From: Bacillota bacterium
GTDB taxonomy: Bacteria > Bacillota > Bacilli > Alicyclobacillales > SLC66
DNA length: 37,905 nt
NCBI GenBank assembly: GCA_021821085.1
Contig: JAKACV010000024.1
Coordinates: forward strand, 1 to 37,905
Reading direction: 5' to 3'
Of this stretch, positions 7,495-14,042 are shown piece after piece. The first letter of the stretch is position 1. Every line of letters starts with the position of its first letter. The notes beneath the pieces were generated by a model. That model was not told the DNA's origin, made no database searches, and worked only from the letters and a program-made list of their open reading frames with translations. Both the position numbers and the translations under genes were made by a program.

Positions 7495-8463
7495 ATGCCA
7501 GGACTTTTTGATCTCACGGATCCAGGCACGCAAGCGCTATGGAGACAGGCTGTGAGCTTCCTTCGATCAAGCAATCAAGGTAATCAAGTGCAACAAAAAT
7601 TGGAAGACCATCGTCGACTACAACAACAGACGATTCAAGAGATTCGCGCACTTCGCACAGAGATAAAGCAACCAAATGGGCAGACGGAGACGGTGCAAAC
7701 ACTCACTGTAGCAGACGAACAGGCAACTGCACCGACAGAAATTCCCAAAGTACCTATAGTTGCATCCGAGCCTTATAGCCACTATGCTCCGGATATGGAT
7801 GTCAGCATCGGGTGTATACCGTGCACAAGAGCACACTTGAGCACGATTGCCGCATCGCTTAAAGCGGCAGATCACGGTCATCTCGATCAAGTGTCTTCAG
7901 CTAGAGAAGAGATTGTGGCACTCAAGGAATACGACTTGACGGATGAAAAATTAGCGTTGACACCTGAACGCGATCGAACAATACTCACGAAATATCGGTC
8001 TCAATTAGATGCGCTTGAGGCGGGGTTAACGGGCCCAGCGCCAGAGGCAACAGTAGCGGCCGCGTCACTAAAAGAAGCGCTTCGATTTGCCAGAGAAGAC
8101 GGCATCGGTCATCCAGAAGTGCAGATACGTGTAGCCAGGACGGAGGAGGCAATCAATGCGTTAGAACGGGTTACATTAGCTCCAGAGCGCATGAAACAGA
8201 TGCCTAAAGAGGAAGCGGATCGAGCGCGTAAGATACTGCCTGAGTTGCGACGAGCGCGGCAGGATCTCATTAATCACACGCATTCTTCTGAGGAATTGGA
8301 GTCAGTCACTGCACGCATTGCGCTTATTGATCAAGAGCTGAATCCACCACCTGCAGCAGACAAAGTAAAAGCGATCTCTCAACAAGCCCAAGAAATGAAT
8401 CGCAATTTTAGGATGGACGCATTGGCATCTTTCCAACCACACGAAGGAGTGACCGCCTCATGA
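7495..8463 (+). CDS. Conserved-looking helical protein with a CIPC motif, function unknown
   Basis: The ATG follows AGGGGGTACCC. The product of 322 residues is mostly helical. It has a coiled stretch from about 35 to 60 (QKLEDHRRLQQQTIQEIRAL), a linker, and then a compact motif IGCIPCTRAHLS with Cys-x2-Cys. Charged helices follow, containing EALRFAREDG and HPEVQIRVARTEEAINALE. I have the impression that the CxPC-(S/T)-R-x-H pattern followed by EAxRFAR recurs in small mobile-element proteins, but I cannot name a family. There is no membrane segment. It overlaps the next gene by 4 nt (ATGA), so the two are probably co-translated. A structural or DNA-packaging role is a guess from position only. 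Confidence 0.65.
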   Translation: MPGLFDLTDPGTQALWRQAVSFLRSSNQGNQVQQKLEDHRRLQQQTIQEIRALRTEIKQPNGQTETVQTLTVADEQATAPTEIPKVPIVASEPYSHYAPDMDVSIGCIPCTRAHLSTIAASLKAADHGHLDQVSSAREEIVALKEYDLTDEKLALTPERDRTILTKYRSQLDALEAGLTGPAPEATVAAASLKEALRFAREDGIGHPEVQIRVARTEEAINALERVTLAPERMKQMPKEEADRARKILPELRRARQDLINHTHSSEELESVTARIALIDQELNPPPAADKVKAISQQAQEMNRNFRMDALASFQPHEGVTAS

Positions 8464-8729
8464 AAAGGGAAGTACGCTTGAATGATTCTTGTAAGCTAGA
8501 CAACGATCATCGGCCGTGCGAACTGGCTAGCGCGATTGGCTTTGCGCTCGATATCAGTGCAGAAGCTGGTGTGCAATTAACGCCTGCATTAGATGAGATT
8601 GCTAAACGTGGGGATGCAAGCGAATCAGAAGTGCAATCGGCACTGAAGGAATGGCGCAAAACGCTCCCTAAGGCGTGGAGCAAGGACGGTCAATACCTCT
8701 ATGAAGTAGCCTTTCCTAAAAGAAAATGA
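8460..8729 (+). CDS. Small protein of unknown function
   Basis: The ATG overlaps the stop of the preceding gene. The 89-residue product begins MKREVRLNDSCKLDNDHRPC and is helical, with a short motif ALKEWRKTLPKAW and a basic end FPKRK. No domain is recognised. Its coupling to the CIPC-motif protein suggests the two act together. The 136 bp after it hold no further gene that I can support. Confidence 0.6.
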   Translation: MKREVRLNDSCKLDNDHRPCELASAIGFALDISAEAGVQLTPALDEIAKRGDASESEVQSALKEWRKTLPKAWSKDGQYLYEVAFPKRK

Positions 8730-8865
8730 TCATGAAGACTATGTAATCAGGAGCAAAAGAGAGAAAAGCCGCCTTTTTGCTCGTCCATATCGCCAAGAAG
8801 GTACACTTGACCGTATAAAAGGGTGCTAGATCTCACTTACGGACTGCACCAAGGAGGCTACCCTG

Positions 8866-8982
8866 ATGGCGACGAACTATCAAAAGTGCATTAAGAGCAA
8901 GCTTGGCGGCAAACATTTTGGTACGCGCAAGAAAGCGCAAGACGCGATGCGTAAAGCGGCCAAAGAGTGCAAAGGCAAGTAA
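8866..8982 (+). CDS. 38-residue basic two-cysteine protein
   Basis: A perfect AAGGAGG (8851-8857) lies 8 nt before the ATG. The product is MATNYQKCIKSKLGGKHFGT followed by RKKAQDAMRKAAKECKGK. Eleven of 38 residues are Lys or Arg, and two Cys bracket a helix-turn-helix-sized core. The pattern C-x(5)-GGK-x-F ... A-A-K-x-C-K-G resembles tiny basic proteins that I associate with phage genomes, but I know no assigned function. Nucleic-acid binding or genome condensation is inferred from charge. The ribosome site and codon content make it a confident gene despite its size. Confidence 0.7.
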   Translation: MATNYQKCIKSKLGGKHFGTRKKAQDAMRKAAKECKGK

Positions 8983-8994
8983 ATCGATCGTGTA

Positions 8995-9018
8995 AAAGCC
9001 TCGCGCGAGCGAGGCTTT
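8995..9018 (+). terminator. 10-bp hairpin with GCGA tetraloop
   Basis: AAAGCCTCGC (8995-9004) pairs perfectly with GCGAGGCTTT (9009-9018) around GCGA, a stable GNRA-type loop. Only a weak T stretch follows (ACTTCTACG), so termination may be partial. It lies between the basic peptide gene and the ribosome site at 9028. Confidence 0.6.
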
Positions 9019-9040
9019 ACTTCTACGAGGAGGACTCATC

Positions 9041-9529
9041 ATGACAAAGAACGAAAAGGTTGGCCTTGGCATTTTGGGAGCCTTGGCTGTAGCTGGCGTT
9101 GGATTCTATGTGTATGAGCAAAACAAACATGCTCAATCTACAGCTTCGCCATCTACCTATCCCACAGCCACTACTGGGACCACATCCAGTAGTTCAACAT
9201 CGTCATCAAGTGGATCGTCTTCACCATCTTATGCACCTTCAACATCTTCGGTGGCGACAAGTCAAACTTCATATCCGCTACCGTCAGGTGAAACGGTCAT
9301 TGGTAACTTCACACCGTCAGCATCGCAAGTATCAGCACAGCAGTTGACCGGCATCTCAGGTCCCGTGACTCCTGCGATTTCCGGAACAAGCCCATCGCTC
9401 GGAGATCCTGGGTTCATCCAAAGCGGTAAATGGTACCCGACGATTAATCAAGTGCCAAACAGAAGTTCAGCTGTAGCTGCTTGGTCGGTGGATCCTTATT
9501 ACGATCAGTTTACAGAAGTTGTATCTTAA
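9041..9529 (+). CDS. N-anchored Ser/Thr-rich small surface protein
   Basis: AGGAGG (9028-9033) precedes the ATG by 7 nt. The 162-residue product opens MTKNEKVGLGILGALAVAGV, one membrane helix with a few charged residues in front. A Ser/Thr/Pro linker (about 35-80) and a C-terminal part of about 80 residues with Pro, Gly and aromatic residues (GKWYPTINQVPN; SVDPYYDQF) follow. Its anchor and linker mirror those of the 558-residue protein at 1237 (NNSEKVLVGVSVAVVGGVGV). The two may be long and short forms of one surface-protein design. No catalytic motif was seen. Confidence 0.65.
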   Translation: MTKNEKVGLGILGALAVAGVGFYVYEQNKHAQSTASPSTYPTATTGTTSSSSTSSSSGSSSPSYAPSTSSVATSQTSYPLPSGETVIGNFTPSASQVSAQQLTGISGPVTPAISGTSPSLGDPGFIQSGKWYPTINQVPNRSSAVAAWSVDPYYDQFTEVVS

Positions 9530-9539
9530 TCCATAAATC

Positions 9540-9570
9540 AAACGGTTTTGGCGATGAACCAAGACTGTTT
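9540..9570 (+). terminator. Terminator-like hairpin after the surface protein
   Basis: AAACGGTTTTGG (9540-9551) pairs with CCAAGACTGTTT (9559-9570), with two G-U pairs when read as RNA and a 7-nt loop. A T-rich stretch begins about ten bases later. A second inverted repeat lies just downstream (GATTTTTT 9585-9592 with AAAAAATC 9603-9610). Confidence 0.5.
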
Positions 9571-9683
9571 GAAGGATATTTTTAGATTTTTTGATCCGGA
9601 GTAAAAAATCAAGCAAAATAGGCATTTGTACGGGTTTGTATATATGCCAATAGGATTACCTTCAAAAATAATTTTAACGCCTT

Positions 9684-9711
9684 AAAACGCCATTTATGTG
9701 GCGTCTTTTTT
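9684..9711 (+). terminator. Rho-independent terminator ending the left gene block
   Basis: ACGCCA (9687-9692) pairs with TGGCGT (9699-9704). A residues stand before it and CTTTTTT after it. It closes the long plus-strand block before the inserted TnpB element. Confidence 0.75.
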
Positions 9712-9791
9712 GCGTCTACTAGTAAAAAACTTTCATCGGAATCGGTGCGTTGATTCGCTGCGGGGAGGAAGTGCATTACTACTTTCCATCA

Positions 9792-9938
9792 GTCAACTAC
9801 TACCGCTTACGCTTCGCTTAGAAGCGGTAGCTTGTCACTGACCTAGTGGTGAATGGCTTGCGCCTCCCACGTTACGGTAGCCTTCGCTACACACAGTCGC
9901 GACGATAGGCTGGTTGACACACAGCCCGACAATGGGCG
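9792..9938 (-). ncRNA. Putative reRNA (omega RNA) 3' region of the TnpB element
   Basis: In IS605-type elements the RNA guide of TnpB is made from the 3' end of tnpB and the right end. Here the minus strand downstream of the tnpB stop carries several small inverted repeats and ends in a 9-bp stem (9800-9808 with 9822-9830) followed by TAGTTGAC. The next 16 bases on the minus strand, TGATGGAAAGTAGTAA (9791-9776), would be the guide. The RNA's 5' limit is unknown and may lie inside tnpB. Confidence 0.5.
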
Positions 9939-11084
9939 TCATGCGCCTATTGTCTCGATCTGGTGACGTTGTTCTACGCCACGGTCACGAATGTTTCGCG
10001 CGCCCACCAAGTCATCGTTGAGCGTATAATGACACGCCTTGCACGTAAAACGATGATTTTGCTTATCCCGATTGGCGCGTTCTGTGTGCCCACACTTGGG
10101 GCACTTTTGGCTCGTATACTTCGCTGAAACAGACAGCACAAGAATGCCTTCTGCCAATGCTTTGTAGCGGATGAACGTTTCCAATTGCGCAAATGCCCAT
10201 GAAAATCGCCAGTAGCGGTCTGCCAACCGCACGGTGGCCCGCAGGTTGATGTGGGTTAAGTCCTCCAAGACGATACAGGGCTTATTTCCTGACTGTTTGG
10301 CAAAGGCAATGATGGCATTAGCCACTTGGTGATTGATGTTCGTCATAAAACGGTTTTCTCGTCCTGCGGTACGCTGAAGTTTGCGTTTGGCAGACCGAGT
10401 GCCTTGGCGCTGTAAGGCTTTGCGTAGACGAACATACTTTGCTTTTTTATTTTTGATGGGACGTCCTTTGTAGAACATCGTCTCGTCGTGGTGATTCGTC
10501 GCCACCGCCAAAAAGTTCATGCCGCGATCGACCCCAATGACCGCATCACAAGCCTGCGGAATGGGTTCGTCCATTGCACGTTTGACCACCACATGAAGGG
10601 CATACCCTTTTCGCGTAGGCACGAGTTCCGCTGAACCAAATTCCCACAAAGAAGGGTCAAGGTAGGGGCGATAATTGTTGCCCACTAAAAACGGCACTTT
10701 AATTCGCTTGTTTAAGGTGCCGATCGATACCGTTTGATCGTCCACTTGTACCGTGTAATCCCGATTATAGGAGTACACGACCTTACTGTGTTTGTAGATG
10801 GCGTGTACCAGGCGGTTATTGCTTTTGGCGCTGGCATACGTACTCGCAACGGTAGAGCATACATTGCAAGCCATTTGCGACTTTAAGCCAAATTTATCCC
10901 GTAGGTCGCGATAGACGAATTGTTGTAATTGCTTAAAGGCAGAAATGCCGCCTTTTTCGTAGGCTACTTGGCTCGTGTAATTCAGCGCTTCACGGTTTGC
11001 TTGTAAAGTCGTCTGTAACGCTACCGCTTGCTCTGACGAGACAATGAGCTTCAGTCGAACGGTACGCATAAGTTCCAACATCAT
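9939..11084 (-). CDS. tnpB: TnpB RNA-guided nuclease (IS605 OrfB family)
   Basis: The product of about 381 residues has the full RuvC-like nuclease core: Asp186 in IGVDRGMNFLAVAT, Glu274 in CIVLEDL and Asp358 in NDDLVGARNI. A zinc ribbon CPKC...CKAC (328-351) lies between the last two. The N-terminus has the usual helical OrfB domain (LKLIVSSEQAVALQ). TnpB is an RNA-guided DNA endonuclease that favours retention of the element. AAAGGTGG lies before a GTG-GTG-ATG-ATG start cluster; the exact start is uncertain by a few codons. A minus-strand TATAAT (11110-11105) lies just upstream, inside an 8-bp inverted repeat (TTTCAGTA/TACTGAAA, 11092-11127). Length and motifs are intact, so it should be active. 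Confidence 0.9.
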   Translation of the reverse strand: MMLELMRTVRLKLIVSSEQAVALQTTLQANREALNYTSQVAYEKGGISAFKQLQQFVYRDLRDKFGLKSQMACNVCSTVASTYASAKSNNRLVHAIYKHSKVVYSYNRDYTVQVDDQTVSIGTLNKRIKVPFLVGNNYRPYLDPSLWEFGSAELVPTRKGYALHVVVKRAMDEPIPQACDAVIGVDRGMNFLAVATNHHDETMFYKGRPIKNKKAKYVRLRKALQRQGTRSAKRKLQRTAGRENRFMTNINHQVANAIIAFAKQSGNKPCIVLEDLTHINLRATVRLADRYWRFSWAFAQLETFIRYKALAEGILVLSVSAKYTSQKCPKCGHTERANRDKQNHRFTCKACHYTLNDDLVGARNIRDRGVEQRHQIETIGA

Positions 11085-11148
11085 CACCACCTTTCAGTAT
11101 TATTATTATATCACAATCTTACTGAAAAGAAAAGAATATGCCATTCCG

Positions 11149-11169
11149 CCCCCACTTTAGAAGTAGGGG
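11149..11169. repeat. Hairpin at the presumed left end of the TnpB element
   Basis: CCCCACTT and AAGTAGGGG face each other around TAG, with one unpaired position. The sequence strongly resembles the terminal stem-loops of IS605-family elements. Read on the plus strand it even looks like a right end (stem followed by GGACTCCTGGCAC), so an older, oppositely oriented element cannot be excluded. Confidence 0.5.
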
Positions 11170-11197
11170 ACTCCTGGCACAACTACGTTGAAATATA

Positions 11198-11770
11198 CTA
11201 CAACTCCAAACTCAGATACACGTTGTCGAGTTCCTGCTGTGTAATCCCGATGTATGCGAGCGTGATCGATGGCGAGGAATGATTCAGTAGCTTTTGCAGG
11301 CGGGTAACATCCGTCCCCGACATGTATGCATGATAAGCAAACGTTTTGCGCAGCGTATGCGTGCCGATCCGGTCGGCGATCCCGATGGCACGTGCTGCAT
11401 CGTGAATCACTTTATGCGCTTGGGACCGTTGCATCGCTCCCCCTTTTTTCGAACGAAACAACGGCTCGTCGAGAATCATACGTTTGGTAAAGCGTGACGT
11501 GAGATAGTCACGCAAAGCCTTTTTGGATGTTTCTCCAAGCGGGAAGTCTTTGGTCTTGCCTGTTTTTTGTTCCCGAATGAGGATGCGATCGTTGACCTTC
11601 CCTCGTTCATCGACCACATCCCCTACCCTGAGCGACAGAAGATCGGATACGCGCAACCCACTGTTGATCCCTAAGACAAAGAGACAATAGTCTCGAAGAT
11701 GGGTGCTCTTGAGTATTTTTTTCATGGCATCTACTTGCTTCTTATCGCGAATAGGTTGTACAAATTCCAT
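11198..11770 (-). CDS. Short tyrosine recombinase/integrase (catalytic domain only)
   Basis: GGAGGTG on the minus strand precedes the ATG at 11770, which starts the typical MEFVQPIRDKKQVDAMKK. An upstream in-frame GTG (11788) overlaps the ribosome site. In 190 residues all catalytic residues are present: Arg40 (NSGLRVSDL), Lys69 (EQKTGKTK), His138 and Arg141 (THTLRKTF), His164 (LLNHSS) and Tyr173 (LAYIG). There is no arm-binding or core-binding N-terminal domain, as in the roughly 190-residue integrases of some Bacillus prophages and plasmids. It probably integrates or resolves the element. The attachment site is not adjacent, which is odd if it is the main integrase; resolution of multimers is an alternative. 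Confidence 0.85.
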   Translation of the reverse strand: MEFVQPIRDKKQVDAMKKILKSTHLRDYCLFVLGINSGLRVSDLLSLRVGDVVDERGKVNDRILIREQKTGKTKDFPLGETSKKALRDYLTSRFTKRMILDEPLFRSKKGGAMQRSQAHKVIHDAARAIGIADRIGTHTLRKTFAYHAYMSGTDVTRLQKLLNHSSPSITLAYIGITQQELDNVYLSLEL

Positions 11771-11801
11771 GGCACGATTCACCTCCACCTGTTCGAACGG
11801 T

Positions 11802-12119
11802 TCAACTGATTACGCGAACAGGCACTGATTCCATGGGTTCGTGATCATCTGATGGCGTGCATTCTGTTTCATTCTGATCTACTTGAACGCTTGGTTCATC
11901 AGCTTCATGATCGACTAGATCTTCATGCGTTTTTTCTCCTAATAGATCATGATCTCCTGTGCTTGCCTGCTCAATCTGATCTAAACCAATTTCAATAATG
12001 TGCAAAAGCGCTTCATTTCTTGTTTGTATCCAGTGACCAAAGCGATAAGATTCAATGCGATTGAGCGTGTGATCATCTACAGCAATGCCTAGCTTCGTCA
12101 TTTTCTCTGCTTTTTTCAT
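11802..12119 (-). CDS. Ribbon-helix-helix DNA-binding protein with acidic tail
   Basis: AGGAG lies about 9 nt before the ATG. Of 105 residues, 10-52 (KLGIAVDDHTLNRIESYRFG, then RNEALLHIIEIGLDQI) fit a CopG/Arc-type ribbon-helix-helix: one beta strand and two helices. The last 50 residues are acidic and probably disordered (HEDLVDHEADEPSVQVDQNE). RHH proteins bind DNA as dimers and often control their own operon or act in plasmid partition and copy control. It faces the roughly 0.6 kb control region with a perfect inverted repeat and may act there. It is transcribed towards the integrase. The coding DNA is unusually rich in GATC (see findings). Confidence 0.7.
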   Translation of the reverse strand: MKKAEKMTKLGIAVDDHTLNRIESYRFGHWIQTRNEALLHIIEIGLDQIEQASTGDHDLLGEKTHEDLVDHEADEPSVQVDQNETECTPSDDHEPMESVPVRVIS

Positions 12120-12367
12120 TGCGAATAATCTCCTATTCTCTTTATCGGACTATCATTTCATACGATATATTCTATCATATACTCAGTGTCTAGCAAGCAA
12201 TTTTATCGTTTATCGCCAGATTCATGCAATCATACATATCCGTATTCTACGTAGTGTTATGTGTGGTATAAACCACATCACCTGTCTAGTTGCCTTTCTA
12301 CGCCATGAAAAACGTCGACGAAAACACCGATGAGCCTTAGTGCTGCAAGGCTTCACAGGCGAAATAC

Positions 12368-12400
12368 CTAATCATACTCAACAGCATTGAGTATGATTAG
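12368..12400. repeat. Perfect 14-bp inverted repeat
   Basis: CTAATCATACTCAA (12368-12381) is repeated inverted as TTGAGTATGATTAG (12387-12400) around CAGCA. No T run follows, so it is not a terminator. It could be an operator, a partition site or a replication-nick hairpin. Confidence 0.8.
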
Positions 12401-12689
12401 AATATGGTGTTATTCTGAAGCCAATAGACGATCTGACTATCAGATAAGTTTATGATAATATTATATCATCATAGACAAAGAAAAAAGACTGCGTGATGCA
12501 ACCTTAGTATTTCGTACTTGCAACTAATTTGATTGTTTCTTTTCACAAATAGTGATTTCCTCTCCTGCTTGAGGATCCCTTACCGCTATGCGCGTTATTA
12601 AGTATTGCGCTTGGTGTGGGACCTGTGTGCGTAAGCAGTGATGGATCGTTTCTATCACTTAGGGAAGGCGATTATCCTTGTGGTGCCAC

Positions 12690-12717
12690 TTGGTAAAAAA
12701 CAAGATTGTGGTAAAAT
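12690..12717 (+). promoter_or_regulatory. Sigma-A-type promoter for the gene at 12754
   Basis: TTGGTA (12690-12695), 16 nt, TAAAAT (12712-12717). The spacing is near optimal and the -35 box matches moderately. The ribosome site GTGAGGTG at 12741 follows at a suitable distance for a leader of about 15-20 nt. Confidence 0.4.
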
Positions 12718-12753
12718 CACTTTAGTTTATTACAAAACAAGTGAGGTGCCCGC

Positions 12754-13095
12754 ATGCTGTACCAAGAAGACCCTGAAAAGCTTCTCAACAGTGAATACCC
12801 ACTTCAAACACGTCAGCAATTCCTTCCCGCGACAATCGAAGCTTACAACATGGTTAAGACGCTCACAGAAGACAAAGAATGGATATCATGTATTGGCTCC
12901 AAAGATTTAATGTTCACACTCATGGAGCAATTGCACAGATCAGACGCGAACGCAGAAACACATTTTTTAAATCGATGCGGAATGACGCGGGGGGAGTTGC
13001 GACTTGGGCGAGAGGATTCTGCTCTTGCTCTCAACAGGGGAGGGGTTCACATGTTCGTCCGATGCTCTAATACCTCTTCAATTTTCAATCCATAA
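12754..13095 (+). CDS. Small protein of unknown function
   Basis: GTGAGGTG with 5-nt spacing supports the ATG. The 113-residue product begins MLYQEDPEKLLNSEYPLQTR and has helical charged segments (FLPATIEAYNMVKTLTEDKE) with three Cys. No family is recognised. Its last 49 bp overlap tail-to-tail with the minus-strand Cro-like gene, and the C-terminal part after about residue 95 has a less protein-like look (HMFVRCSNTSSIFNP). That leaves the end uncertain. It is the only plus-strand gene within the otherwise minus-strand stretch 11.2-14.2 kb. Confidence 0.55.
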   Translation: MLYQEDPEKLLNSEYPLQTRQQFLPATIEAYNMVKTLTEDKEWISCIGSKDLMFTLMEQLHRSDANAETHFLNRCGMTRGELRLGREDSALALNRGGVHMFVRCSNTSSIFNP

Positions 13096-13253
13096 GTCTG
13101 GCACAACGTATCAATGGTATCCGATCTCACAGGAAAGTTATCGTTCCAAATCTTCGCGGTGGTGGTGGAGCTGAACCCACACTCACGTATCACATCCATG
13201 CGTGATTTTTTCGCCTTCACGATCCAGATTCGGAATGGTTCAAAGGTTAGCAT
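13047..13253 (-). CDS. Cro/C1-type (XRE) helix-turn-helix regulator
   Basis: The 68-residue product is one HTH domain: SRMDVIRECGFSSTTTAKIW gives helices 2 and 3, followed by a variable part and a last helix ending GLKIEEVLEH. The pattern W-N-D-x-F-P-V-R-S-D-x-I-D is typical of small phage and plasmid Cro-like repressors. It overlaps the upstream gene by 7 nt, so it is translated from the same minus-strand message. It probably regulates the element. Confidence 0.75.
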   Translation of the reverse strand: MLTFEPFRIWIVKAKKSRMDVIRECGFSSTTTAKIWNDNFPVRSDTIDTLCQTYGLKIEEVLEHRTNM

Positions 13254-13726
13254 GACATTCCCTCTTCCTCGTCTGTGATTGTGTATTTGCCGCCTGCGTT
13301 CGATATCTTCTCTAACATCACAGACAGACGTTTACCATTCAGTTCCGTGCCGACGAATCGTTGCCCGTTTTTATGCGCGTTGACGCCGACTAAACCGCGC
13401 CCCATGCACAAATCCCCGATAACGTTGTAACCCTCATACACAGTTATCCATTCAATGATATCCTCTTCATCCATACCGTTCAGGGGAAGTTTTTTGCGTT
13501 TCTGGCTACCTCGGATTACATAACATAGACTATTTTTTTTGTGATAGTACGTGCTATTGAAAAAGGTGACAATGGGATAGAGCTTTTTCATTTCCATGAT
13601 GAATTCCGCCGAACCGCACTGAGGGCAGAAGTCAGGCGGGTTTGTAACCACCGCCGTGACCTCATACCCATGGTCTTTCAGTTCTATGTTCGTGATTTCT
13701 AAGGAGTCGAGATTGAGTATATTCAT
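13247..13726 (-). CDS. Chimeric zinc-ribbon (ISL3-like) plus DNA-methyltransferase-like fragment
   Basis: I place the start at the ATG at 13726, which gives 159 residues and begins MNILNLDSLEITNIELKDHG. Residues 1-40 resemble the N-terminal zinc-binding domain of ISL3-family transposases (PPDFCPQCGSAEF). The rest resembles the C-terminal half of site-specific adenine methyltransferases: the cofactor-site motif VIGDLCMGRGLVGVNA, then GQRFVGTELNGKRL. In complete enzymes this reads D-P-F-x-G-x-G-T, then GR-x-F-x-G-x-E. The catalytic (D/N/S)-P-P-Y motif is absent and the length is about half of normal. It may be an inactive remnant, a SAM-binding regulator, or one subunit of a split enzyme. It overlaps both neighbouring minus-strand genes. 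Confidence 0.55.
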   Translation of the reverse strand: MNILNLDSLEITNIELKDHGYEVTAVVTNPPDFCPQCGSAEFIMEMKKLYPIVTFFNSTYYHKKNSLCYVIRGSQKRKKLPLNGMDEEDIIEWITVYEGYNVIGDLCMGRGLVGVNAHKNGQRFVGTELNGKRLSVMLEKISNAGGKYTITDEEEGMSC

Positions 13727-14042
13727 CCAGGCAACTCGCCCCCAACTCCGTTCTAACATAGTCGAGCGTCAAACGGGCGTGCTCCGAAACTTCATCGACA
13801 GTTGTTAGGGTCTGGTCTGCGCCTGCTGTTTCGGCCACAAAGACAACCAAATTGTCGAGAATCTTTCCGTAGTGGCTGAATGATTCTTGATACGATTCTA
13901 TCAAGTCTTTTCGATATTGAATGTCTGTTTTCAATGAACGATTCTCCTCTTTGAGTGCTCGGATTTCAGAGAGGAGAGTTTCTAAAAGGTGTATGTTCTG
14001 AGCCACATACTTTGCCTGTTCAAACTGCTGTTCTGTCATCAT
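13662..14042 (-). CDS. Coiled-coil protein of unknown function
   Basis: The ATG overlaps the stop of the upstream gene (TGATG). The product of 126 residues has a strong coiled coil at about 15-55 (LLETLLSEIRALKEENRSLK). A helical middle and a short charged tail ending TERPWV follow. The 3' end overlaps the start of the zinc-ribbon/methyltransferase-like gene by about 65 nt in another frame. Such long overlaps are unusual and may reflect the rearrangement that made that gene. No family is recognised. Confidence 0.55.
   Translation of the reverse strand: MMTEQQFEQAKYVAQNIHLLETLLSEIRALKEENRSLKTDIQYRKDLIESYQESFSHYGKILDNLVVFVAETAGADQTLTTVDEVSEHARLTLDYVRTELGASCLDEYTQSRLLRNHEHRTERPWV

Larger units (their letters stand above)
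9792..11169 (-). mobile_element. IS200/IS605-type TnpB-only element
   Basis: A minus-strand tnpB is flanked by hairpins, with no Y1 transposase (TnpA) visible. The proposed right end is near 9792: read on the minus strand, the stem CTACCGCTT...AAGCGGTAG is followed by TAGTTGAC, the form seen at right ends of IS605-family TnpB elements. The proposed left end is a hairpin at 11149-11169 (CCCC-ACTT, loop TAG, AAGT-A-GGGG). The exact cleavage points cannot be fixed by eye. The element lies directly downstream of the integrase gene, whose stop is at 11198. Confidence 0.6.
12120..12753. promoter_or_regulatory. Divergent control region, AT-rich with several dyads
   Basis: About 630 bp lie between the minus-strand RHH gene and a plus-strand gene, with no convincing protein gene. 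It contains a dyad TGTGGT-ATAA-ACCACA (12262-12277), a perfect 14-bp inverted repeat (12368-12400), and an AT-rich stretch with TGATAATATTATATCA (about 12450-12466). A plus-strand promoter TTGGTA-N16-TAAAAT lies at 12690-12717, about 24 nt before the ribosome site of the next gene. A size of this order with dyads and an AT-rich tract would suit an origin of replication or transfer; that is inference. Confidence 0.5.

Noticed and set aside
12588-12641. 17-codon frame MRVIKYCAWCGTCVRKQ resembling a zinc knuckle
   Set aside because: It is very short, and the nearest GAGG is 13 nt from the start. Possibly a remnant, not supportable as a gene.
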